Source of the DNA: Clostridia bacterium
GTDB lineage: Bacteria; Bacillota; Clostridia; Christensenellales; UBA1242
Assembly (NCBI GenBank): GCA_017650795.1
Contig: JAGCEE010000079.1
Span: forward strand, 1 to 10,237
Reading direction: 5' to 3'
Length of the DNA: 10,237 nucleotides
Shown piece after piece: positions 5,368-10,237 of this stretch (positions within the stretch are counted from its first letter, which is position 1; every line of letters starts with the position of its first letter). A program made the translations under genes and the position numbers. The notes beneath the pieces are model-generated. The model saw only the letters and a program-made list of their open reading frames with translations, searched no databases and had not been told where the DNA came from.

Positions 5368-5375
5368 TTGTTTTA

Positions 5376-5404
5376 ATTATACTATAACTTACACTATAAA
5401 TCAA
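5376..5404 (-). promoter_or_regulatory. recD2 promoter giving a leaderless mRNA
   Basis: TTGATT (5399-5404), 17 bp, perfect TATAAT (5376-5381) on the minus strand. Only 8 nt (TAAAACAA) separate the -10 box from the ATG at 5367, so the normal start point falls 0-3 nt before the start codon. No ribosome site is present in this gap. Confidence 0.8.
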
Positions 5405-5438
5405 AACATTTGTTTAAAAAAGTATAATACAGCAAAAA

Positions 5439-5454
5439 TGTTTCACATGAAACA
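5439..5454. promoter_or_regulatory. parS site 1
   Basis: TGTTTCACATGAAACA differs from the B. subtilis-type parS TGTTTCACGTGAAACA by one base in the centre (CACATG for CACGTG). It lies between the divergent recD2 and parA promoters, about 50 bp before the parA -10 box. ParB should bind here, load onto DNA and slide. Binding may also affect the flanking promoters (inference). The identical 16-mer occurs after parB. Confidence 0.92.
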
Positions 5455-5503
5455 ATTTAAAAACACAATATTATTAAAAACTATATACTTTTTTATGCAC
5501 TTG

Positions 5504-5512
5504 TGGTAAAAT
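5504..5512 (+). promoter_or_regulatory. Likely parAB promoter (extended -10)
   Basis: TG-G-TAAAAT is a good extended -10 element; the hexamer 17 bp upstream (TATACT, 5484-5489) is a poor -35. The start point would be near 5519, overlapping or just before the GGAGG ribosome site at about 5518-5522. An isolated TATAAT at 5423-5428, just left of parS, is an alternative without a clear -35. Confidence 0.5.
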
Positions 5513-5531
5513 ATGCTCGGAGGTAAGAAAT

Positions 5532-6341
5532 TTGGGAAAAATTATGTCTATCGCTAACCAAAAAGGAGGGGTTGGTAAAACAACAACATGTGTAAATTTA
5601 GCTGCATATCTATCTATTCTAGGCCACAAAACACTACTTATTGATTTAGATCCACAAGGCAATGCGAGCAGCGGACTCGGAATAGAAAAAGGAAAGGGCA
5701 CAAAAACAATATATAACGTATTGTCAAAAACCAATATTATAGCCGAAGTTATACAAAAAACCGATATAGAAAACCTAAGCGTTGTTCCTGCAACCGTAGA
5801 TTTGGCAGGCGCAGAAATAGAATTAGCACAAATGAACTCAAGAGAAAATTTATTATCAAACATTTTAAGTACAATCGTAAAAGAATATGATTTTATTCTT
5901 ATTGATTGCCCACCATCTCTAGGATTACTTACGGTAAACGCACTCACAGCATCAAATTCGGTTTTAATTCCAATTCAATGCGAGTTTTATGCACTTGAAG
6001 GCTTAACACAACTAATGAATACAATAAGGTTAATCAAGCACCACCTTAATCCAACCCTAGATATTGAAGGCGTTGTGCTCACAATGAAAGATAATCGCTC
6101 CAATTTGGTACAAGAAGTCAGCGCAGAAATAAAAAAATTTTTTGGAAACAGGGTTTTTGATTCAACAATTCCAAGAAATATACGACTAGCCGAAGCGCCT
6201 AGCCACGGAGAACCAATAGCGATTTACGACCCCTCATCTAAGGGCGCAACTTCTTATTTGGCACTGGCACAAGAATTATTAAAAAGAAATGGATACAAGA
6301 TTGACGAAAGAGAAAAAAGAAATTTTAAAAGGAAGAAATAA
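5532..6341 (+). CDS. parA: ParA/Soj chromosome-partitioning ATPase (269 aa)
   Basis: ParA/Soj is a Walker-type ATPase that binds DNA as an ATP dimer and works with ParB-parS in origin segregation and control of initiation. Visible: deviant Walker A KGGVGKTT (11-18) with signature lysine, LLIDLDPQGN (35-44), Walker B ILIDCPPSLG (122-131). The length is typical for Soj. Translation most likely begins at the TTG at 5532: GGAGG lies 9-10 nt upstream, and the resulting N-terminus MGKIMSIANQKGG matches the family. The ATG at 5544 is about 20 nt from GGAGG and would remove the first strand. A lysine/arginine-rich tail (KRNFKRKK) ends the protein, possibly adding DNA affinity. The gene is followed after 2 nt by parB, so they form an operon. 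Confidence 0.95.
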   Translation: MGKIMSIANQKGGVGKTTTCVNLAAYLSILGHKTLLIDLDPQGNASSGLGIEKGKGTKTIYNVLSKTNIIAEVIQKTDIENLSVVPATVDLAGAEIELAQMNSRENLLSNILSTIVKEYDFILIDCPPSLGLLTVNALTASNSVLIPIQCEFYALEGLTQLMNTIRLIKHHLNPTLDIEGVVLTMKDNRSNLVQEVSAEIKKFFGNRVFDSTIPRNIRLAEAPSHGEPIAIYDPSSKGATSYLALAQELLKRNGYKIDEREKRNFKRKK

Positions 6342-6343
6342 AT

Positions 6344-7270
6344 ATGAGTATTAAAAAGAACGGACTAGGAAAAGGATTAGGGGCACTTATATCCGCTTAT
6401 GACGATTTTAGCGAAGCGGTTGAATCAAATACTAATGGCGCAAACGAAATTAGTATTAAAAACCTTATTCCAAACCCAAATCAACCAAGAAAAAACTTTG
6501 ACAACAATGCATTAAATGAATTAGCTAATTCTATAAAAATTCACGGAATTATACAGCCTCTTGTTGTAAATGACCAAAAAGATGGTACATATATGATAAT
6601 TGCAGGTGAAAGAAGGTATCGTGCCAGCAAAATCGCCGGACTAGAAAGCGTACCATGTATTATAAAAGACTATTCAAGCAAGCAAATTAAAGAAATATCT
6701 ATTATTGAAAACCTACAAAGAGAAGACTTAAACCCAATCGAGTCTGCAAGAGCAATAAGACAGCTCATGGATGAATATAATATGACACAAGAAGCCGTTT
6801 CTGAGAGAATTGGTGTTAGCCGGCCAAATATCGCAAACACATTAAGGCTTTTATCTCTTTGCCCAGACGTAATCAAACTGGTTGAAGACGGAAGACTATC
6901 AGCAGGCCATGCAAGATGCCTTGTTCCCGTACAAAATTATGACGCGCAACTAAAATATGCCATGTCTGCATGCGACAATAAGATGTCAGTAAGGGATTTG
7001 GAAAAAACAATCAGAAATTATCTAAACCCAAAATCAACCATTAGCAAAACTCCACCACAACAAAGCATGGAGTTAAAAGAACTAGTATGCGAAATGCAAA
7101 GAACATTCTCAACAAAAGTATCTGTTATTGGAAACGATAACAAGGGTAGAATTTATATAGACTATTATTCAAGAGATGATTTAGACAGAATTTCGGATAT
7201 GATTTCACTTCTTAAAACAAAAAAACTCACACTTAAAGATTTAAGTGATTTTAACAAGAAAAACTGGTAA
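6344..7270 (+). CDS. parB: ParB/Spo0J CTPase and parS-binding protein (308 aa)
   Basis: ParB binds parS, hydrolyses CTP and spreads as a clamp, forming the segregation complex moved by ParA. Visible: N-terminal ParA-contacting peptide GLGKGLGALIS (7-17), NPNQPRK (44-50), GIIQPLVV (68-75), arginine-rich CTP motif GERRYRA (88-94), ENLQRED (122-128), helix-turn-helix (about 147-170, MTQEAVSERIGVSRPNIANTL), LSAGHAR (185-191), and a C-terminal dimerisation region. All key motifs are intact and the length is typical. The GGAAG ribosome site lies inside the end of parA, and the ATG is 2 nt after the parA stop, suggesting translational coupling. The gene ends 21 nt before a terminator that contains a parS site. 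Confidence 0.95.
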   Translation: MSIKKNGLGKGLGALISAYDDFSEAVESNTNGANEISIKNLIPNPNQPRKNFDNNALNELANSIKIHGIIQPLVVNDQKDGTYMIIAGERRYRASKIAGLESVPCIIKDYSSKQIKEISIIENLQREDLNPIESARAIRQLMDEYNMTQEAVSERIGVSRPNIANTLRLLSLCPDVIKLVEDGRLSAGHARCLVPVQNYDAQLKYAMSACDNKMSVRDLEKTIRNYLNPKSTISKTPPQQSMELKELVCEMQRTFSTKVSVIGNDNKGRIYIDYYSRDDLDRISDMISLLKTKKLTLKDLSDFNKKNW

Positions 7271-7291
7271 ACAGTTTAACAATCCAAAACG

Positions 7292-7332
7292 ACCGACCCA
7301 TTGTTTCACATGAAACATTGAGTCGGTTTTTT
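7292..7332 (+). terminator. parAB terminator with parS in its stem
   Basis: ACCGAC (7292-7297) pairs with GTCGGT (7322-7327). The pairing continues inward through CA/TG and the parS arms TGTTTC/GAAACA, with only two mismatched positions. Six T follow (7327-7332). The result is a stem of about 16 bp, strong enough to stop transcription, built mostly from the parS palindrome. Confidence 0.85.
7302..7317. promoter_or_regulatory. parS site 2
   Basis: TGTTTCACATGAAACA, identical to parS site 1 and with the same CACATG centre. It lies inside the parAB terminator, so the same bases act as a ParB site in DNA and as a hairpin in RNA. The two sites bracket parAB about 1.86 kb apart. Confidence 0.92.
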
Positions 7333-7361
7333 GTTAAATGTTTGCCAAATATTGCCATGCG

Positions 7362-7544
7362 CTATGCAAAAAAAGAGGAATTACCACATCTGCATCTGTT
7401 GCCATTAAAGAAGTTTTGATTATCCCCAAACAATATCAAGGCAAGAAGCAATAAAATAGTTGTATTGTTTGCCAGATCAACGTCATTTGCAGATGCAAAC
7501 ACCCCGATTAGTATTAAAAGCAATATTTCGTTTGTGTTATTCAT
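7362..7544 (-). CDS. Small hydrophobic protein (60 aa), function unknown
   Basis: The protein begins MNNTNEI and has two hydrophobic segments (about 7-18 ILLLILIGVFAS and 29-40 TILLLLALILFG), then a polar tail with Asn, Gly and Cys51/Cys53 (NRCRCGN). GGAGG lies 9 nt before the ATG, a strong ribosome site that supports a real gene. It would be a small membrane or membrane-associated peptide. Short Asn/Leu-rich proteins with a Cys/Gly tail occur in spore-forming Clostridia, but I cannot place this one in a named family. It converges with parB and diverges from the arsR-like gene across a palindromic spacer. Confidence 0.65.
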   Translation of the reverse strand: MNNTNEILLLILIGVFASANDVDLANNTTILLLLALILFGDNQNFFNGNRCRCGNSSFFA

Positions 7545-7586
7545 AATGTTTTACCTCCATTCGACACAAATCAATGTTTTATTACA

Positions 7587-7640
7587 TTTTTAGTTTATTT
7601 AATGCTTGTTATAAACAAGGCACTTAACCTAAACTAAAAA
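7587..7640. repeat. 54-bp imperfect palindrome between divergent genes
   Basis: The outer arms TTTTTAGTTTA (7587-7597) and TAAACTAAAAA (7630-7640) are perfect complements. Inside, TTAA, TGC and CTTGTT-ATA-AACAAG (7605-7619) continue the pairing with a few bulges, centred near 7612. It sits in the 177-bp space between the 60-aa gene (minus) and the arsR-like gene (plus). It could be an operator, a bidirectional terminator or an RNA hairpin. No clear -35/-10 pair is seen for either gene. Confidence 0.65.
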
Positions 7641-7721
7641 TAAACAACATTTATAAATGTGACATATTCATGGAATATATATGAAACCATCAGCAATATT
7701 GTTAAAGGAGGTAATACAAGT

Positions 7722-8069
7722 ATGCCAAACTATATATTACTAAATAAAATAGAAGAGTCGGCAATTTACGACTATATGCCAACAAACAAAAGATTAAACG
7801 AAATGGCATCCTTTTTTCAAAATTTTTCAGACCCAACAAGGCTAAAAATTATATCAGCGCTTAGCATAAATGAGCTTTGTGTTAACGATTTGTCAAATAT
7901 TTTAAACATAAATCAAACAACGATAAGCCATCAACTAAAATATTTGAGAAGCCAAAACATAGTCAAGGCAGAACAAGATGGAAAAATTAGAAAATACACA
8001 TTGCAAAACAAGTTTATTAACGAGATAATGGATTATGCAGTAGAAAGTTTAAAAGATATTAAATTTTAA
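7722..8069 (+). CDS. ArsR/SmtB-family transcriptional regulator (115 aa)
   Basis: This is a small dimeric winged-helix DNA-binding protein. Visible: FSDPTRLKIISAL (35-47), ELCVNDLSNILNINQTTISHQLKYL (51-75, helix-turn-helix with recognition helix about 65-75), and wing VKAEQDGKIRKYTL (81-94). Family members often release DNA on binding metal. Here the ELCVCDL-type site has only one Cys (Cys53), and the last helix (INEIMDYAVESL) has no His ligands, so both classical metal sites are incomplete and the signal may be non-metal. The ATG at 7722 is chosen because AAAGGAGG lies 10 nt upstream; the GTG at 7659 that opens the frame has no ribosome site. It is divergent from the 60-aa gene, and tmk follows after 60 nt with its own promoter. 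Confidence 0.88.
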   Translation: MPNYILLNKIEESAIYDYMPTNKRLNEMASFFQNFSDPTRLKIISALSINELCVNDLSNILNINQTTISHQLKYLRSQNIVKAEQDGKIRKYTLQNKFINEIMDYAVESLKDIKF

Positions 8070-8082
8070 TTTGATTTAGGCT

Positions 8083-8110
8083 TTGCCGAATAACAAATTT
8101 GTGCTATAAT
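8083..8110 (+). promoter_or_regulatory. tmk promoter
   Basis: TTGCCG (8083-8088), 16 bp, perfect TATAAT (8105-8110) with extended TG at 8102-8103. The start point is near 8117, just before the GAGG ribosome site at 8117-8120. Confidence 0.75.
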
Positions 8111-8129
8111 AATTAAGAGGTAAAAAAAA

Positions 8130-8801
8130 ATGAAAGGTAAACTTATAGTTATTGAGGGCACAGACTGTTCCGGTAAAGAAACACAATCAAAAACGCTAGT
8201 AGAAAACTTAAACAATAGTGGAATTAAGGCAATTAGATTTGCATTCCCAGACTATGATTCTCCAACAGGAAAGATAATCGCTGGTCCATATTTGGGAAAA
8301 GAAGGATACTTACCACCACAATTTAGTGAGGGTTCTATAAATGTTGACCCATATTGTGCATGCCTTTTGTATGCAATGGACAGAAAATATAATATTAAAA
8401 AAATCGCAGACAAGTTAGACCAAGGATATGTTGTAGTTTTGGATAGATATGTAGAATCAAATATGGCATTTCAAGGGGCGAGGTTGACAGGCAACAAAAG
8501 AGAACACCTATTTACGTTTGTTGACAAATTAGAATACGAGATGCTAGACCTACCGAGACCAGACTTAACCATATTTTTGTATATGCCTGTATGGGCAACA
8601 AAAAAATTAAAAGCAAATAGGACAGAAAAACCAGATCAAAACGAAAGCAATGAGGACTACTTAAAACGAGCAGAAGAGGTTTATATTGAGCTTGCAAAAA
8701 AATATAATTGGACAACAATAAATTGCACCGAGAATGAAGATATATTAACTCCCGAAAAAATATCCGAAATAGTTAAATCAAAAATTTTCGATAAATTATA
8801 A
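8130..8801 (+). CDS. tmk: Thymidylate kinase (dTMP kinase-like, 223 aa)
   Basis: The enzyme phosphorylates dTMP to dTDP with ATP in dTTP synthesis, in the cytosol. Visible: P-loop EGTDCSGKETQ (9-19), the FAFPDYDSPTG substrate region (37-47), YAMDRKYN (81-88), the DRY motif (105-107) followed by ESNMAFQGARLTG, and PRPDLTIFLYMP (about 142-153). The extra stretch LPPQFSEGSINVDPYCA (61-77) and the SGKETQ form of the P-loop place it in the longer subfamily I know from Clostridia, which differs from the classical roughly 210-aa Tmk. It may be the main enzyme or a second paralogue. The ATG follows AGAGG by 9 nt. It is transcribed alone between the arsR-like gene and a bidirectional terminator. Confidence 0.9.
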   Translation: MKGKLIVIEGTDCSGKETQSKTLVENLNNSGIKAIRFAFPDYDSPTGKIIAGPYLGKEGYLPPQFSEGSINVDPYCACLLYAMDRKYNIKKIADKLDQGYVVVLDRYVESNMAFQGARLTGNKREHLFTFVDKLEYEMLDLPRPDLTIFLYMPVWATKKLKANRTEKPDQNESNEDYLKRAEEVYIELAKKYNWTTINCTENEDILTPEKISEIVKSKIFDKL

Positions 8802-8854
8802 AAATGAAATATAAAATTATTTTTTTATACTATTTAGAAAATATTAAAAATATT

Positions 8855-8893
8855 AAAAAAATGCACAAAAATATAATTGTTTGTGCATTTTTT
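8855..8893. terminator. Bidirectional terminator between tmk and trpS
   Basis: AAAAAATGCACAAA (8855-8868 region) pairs with TTTGTGCATTTTTT (8880-8893), a perfect 14-bp stem, giving a U-run in both directions. It serves tmk (plus) and trpS (minus), which converge here. Confidence 0.9.
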
Positions 8894-8954
8894 GTTAAAT
8901 ATTCTGGTTTTTTTAATTATTTTTTGGTTTTCTTGCATTTCTATCAAAAATGGA

Positions 8955-9965
8955 TTATTCAGTCCCAATTGCCTCTCTTACCCTTTTCAGACAATCTTTT
9001 GCAATCTCTCTGGCCTTTTTTGCACCATTTTTTAAAAGTTCATCAACCTCTTGTTTATGATTTTGATAATAAATAAATTTCTCTCTCATGGGTGCAATAT
9101 AGCCATTCATTGTTTCGAATAATTCTTTTTTTGCATCTCCCCAGCCCATACCAAGCTGCAATCTTTTTTCAAAATCTTTTGCCTGCTCACTCGAAGCAAA
9201 CATTTTGTATAGTTTATTTACTGTGCAATCAACATCTTTTGGCTCTCCCGGCAATCTACTGTCGGTGACAATTCTATTTATTGATTTTTTCAACTCATCT
9301 TCCGTGCCAAATAGTTTTATTGTGTTTTGATAACTTTTGCTCATCTTTCTTCCATCAAGTCCAACCAATAGTTGCTCTTCTTTTATGTATTCCTCCGGCA
9401 ACACAAATACTTCGCCGTATTTTTTATTAAAATAATGAGCAATATCTCTAGCAATTTCTATATGTTGCTTTTGGTCCAACCCAACAGGAACGAGATTTGT
9501 ATTAAATAAAAGTATGTCAGCGGCCATAAGTATTGGATAGTTGTATAATCCCATGTTTATTCCAAAATCCAAATCTTGACCATTTTGCTGATTGTTTTCT
9601 ACAACAGCCTTGTATGCATGAGCACGGTTCATCAATCCTTTTGGTGTGACATTTGACAAAATCCAATTAAGCTCAAACACCTCCGGAATATCTGATTGTT
9701 TATAAAAAACAATCTTGTCTGGGTCTAGCCCACACGCAAGCCACGTGCACGCAATATCATACAAATATTCTTTCATTTCATTGGCGTTATTTAGCGTGGT
9801 TAAGGCATGGTAGTCGGCTATAAAATAAAAACATTCTAAATTTTGATTTTTGCTCATTTCTATCGCTGGCCTTATCATACCAAAATAATTACCAATGTGG
9901 GCATAGCCCGTTGGTTTTATTCCTGTTAAAACTCTTTTTCGTGGTCCAGGTACACAAACAACCAT
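8955..9965 (-). CDS. trpS: Tryptophanyl-tRNA synthetase (336 aa)
   Basis: TrpRS is a class I synthetase that charges tRNA-Trp with tryptophan using ATP. Visible: RVLTGIKPTGYAHIGNYFG (11-29, HIGH-type motif HIGN at 23-26), YNYPILMAADILLF (141-154) and PVGLDQKQHIEIARDIA (160-176), which form the tryptophan and adenylate pocket, and GLDGRKMSKS (202-211), the KMSKS loop. The length is normal. The segment WILSNVTPKGLMNRAHAYKA differs from the B. subtilis type, so it may belong to another TrpRS subgroup (inference). GGAGG lies 7 nt before the ATG. The substrate tRNA-Trp gene is directly upstream on the same strand, 103 nt away, with a terminator between them. Confidence 0.96.
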   Translation of the reverse strand: MVVCVPGPRKRVLTGIKPTGYAHIGNYFGMIRPAIEMSKNQNLECFYFIADYHALTTLNNANEMKEYLYDIACTWLACGLDPDKIVFYKQSDIPEVFELNWILSNVTPKGLMNRAHAYKAVVENNQQNGQDLDFGINMGLYNYPILMAADILLFNTNLVPVGLDQKQHIEIARDIAHYFNKKYGEVFVLPEEYIKEEQLLVGLDGRKMSKSYQNTIKLFGTEDELKKSINRIVTDSRLPGEPKDVDCTVNKLYKMFASSEQAKDFEKRLQLGMGWGDAKKELFETMNGYIAPMREKFIYYQNHKQEVDELLKNGAKKAREIAKDCLKRVREAIGTE

Positions 9966-9994
9966 ATTACAACCTCCAAATTAGTGCTATATTT

Positions 9995-10033
9995 ATACAA
10001 GAAAACACTTGCATTCACTTTGTATTCTTGTAT
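9995..10033 (-). promoter_or_regulatory. Inverted repeat in the trpS leader or promoter
   Basis: ATACAAGAA (9995-10003) and TTCTTGTAT (10025-10033) are perfect 9-bp complements, 21 bp apart. A plausible trpS -10 (TATAAA on the minus strand, 9992-9997) overlaps the proximal arm, but no good -35 pairs with it. The repeat may be an operator or, on read-through from tRNA-Trp, a leader hairpin. The space is too short for a T-box. Confidence 0.5.
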
Positions 10034-10037
10034 CCTT

Positions 10038-10068
10038 AAAAAAAACTCAAACCTTTTGTTTTGAGTTT
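10038..10068 (-). terminator. tRNA-Trp terminator
   Basis: On the minus strand AAACTCAAA (10060-10068) pairs with TTTGAGTTT (10043-10051), followed by a run of eight U. It begins directly after the encoded CCA of tRNA-Trp and separates it from trpS. Confidence 0.88.
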
Positions 10069-10144
10069 TGGCAGGTGAGGCAGGACTTGAACCCGCAACA
10101 AACGGTTTTGGAGACCGTCGCTCTACCAATTGAACTACTCACCT
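10069..10144 (-). tRNA. tRNA-Trp (anticodon CCA), 3' CCA encoded
   Basis: The cloverleaf has acceptor AGGTGAG/CTCACCT with discriminator G, D arm, anticodon stem with loop containing CCA (CTCCAAA), T arm GCGGG-TTCAAGT-CCTGC, and an encoded CCA, 76 nt in all. Anticodon CCA reads UGG only, so UGA is a stop codon here. It is followed by trpS, the gene for its own charging enzyme. Confidence 0.96.
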
Positions 10145-10157
10145 AAAAGATGTATCC

Positions 10158-10186
10158 ATTCTACAACGATGTCATTATTTTGTCAA
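10158..10186 (-). promoter_or_regulatory. tRNA-Trp promoter
   Basis: Perfect TTGACA (10181-10186), 17 bp, TAGAAT (10158-10163) on the minus strand; the start point is near 10151, about 7 nt before the tRNA. The -35 box lies exactly in the loop of an 8-bp inverted repeat CATTATTT/AAATAATG (10173-10180, 10188-10195). Nothing else is recognised up to the window end. Confidence 0.88.
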
Positions 10187-10237
10187 CAAATAATGTAATT
10201 GTTAATTTGACAATATTTGTTAGTTGCCAAAATTTAA

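Noticed and set aside
5474..5947. 157-aa frame opposite parA
   Set aside because: It is the antisense shadow of the strongly supported parA gene.
8804..9076. 90-aa frame after tmk
   Set aside because: It crosses the bidirectional terminator and the 3' end of trpS on the opposite strand, with no ribosome site.
9966..10040. T-box riboswitch before trpS
   Set aside because: The space between the tRNA-Trp terminator and trpS is about 75 nt, too short for a T-box, and no T-box consensus is seen.
9926..10129. 67-aa frame overlapping tRNA-Trp and the trpS start
   Set aside because: It reads through the tRNA, its terminator and the trpS leader; no ribosome site and no plausible product.

Overview
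The window looks like chromosomal DNA of a low-GC Bacillota-type bacterium, most likely an uncultured Clostridia-like lineage; the lineage is inferred. The DNA is AT-rich, promoters are sigmaA-type (TTGACA-17-TATAAT), Shine-Dalgarno sites are GGAGG, terminators are hairpin plus T-run, and there is a Soj/Spo0J-type parAB with B. subtilis-like parS sites. The thymidylate kinase belongs to a subfamily I associate with clostridia. The tRNA-Trp has anticodon CCA and UGG encodes Trp, so the standard bacterial code applies, not the mycoplasma code. parAB with two parS sites suggests closeness to the chromosome origin, but oriC itself is not visible.

Left part (1-2310): a rearranged accessory zone built around one intact tRNA-Ile(GAU) gene on the minus strand (1973-2049). 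The 3' end of this tRNA plus its terminator occurs three times (about 105-186, 1625-1705, 1910-1992). Two of these copies extend into a roughly 170-bp direct repeat (105-277 and 1625-1797). The two long repeats enclose a truncated gene and a lipoprotein gene of unknown function. Between repeat 2 and the tRNA lies an inverted fragment resembling tRNA-Ile, carrying a precise 41-bp, two-hairpin insertion in the anticodon loop. On the other side of the tRNA, directly behind a perfect consensus promoter, lies a second 5' half of tRNA-Ile, interrupted in the same loop by a different 57-bp hairpin-rich insert. A 30-bp hairpin module is shared by both places, with one compensating base-pair change. 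This cluster is the most unusual part of the window.

Middle part (2311-5531, minus strand): recD2 (DNA helicase) is transcribed from a promoter so close to its ATG that the mRNA should be leaderless. It is followed by a 126-residue unknown protein with its own strong promoter and a small FeoA-domain protein with a cysteine-rich tail. recD2 and parA are divergent, with a parS site between them.

Right part (5532-10237): parA-parB (chromosome segregation) run on the plus strand and end in a terminator whose stem contains the second parS site. A 60-residue hydrophobic protein (minus) and an ArsR-family repressor (plus) diverge around a 54-bp imperfect palindrome. A thymidylate kinase follows, then a bidirectional terminator, trpS (minus) and, directly upstream of trpS, its substrate tRNA-Trp. 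Recognised functions are mostly housekeeping: segregation, DNA repair, dTTP synthesis and Trp-tRNA charging. The tRNA-Ile region looks like a recombination or insertion hotspot beside this core.
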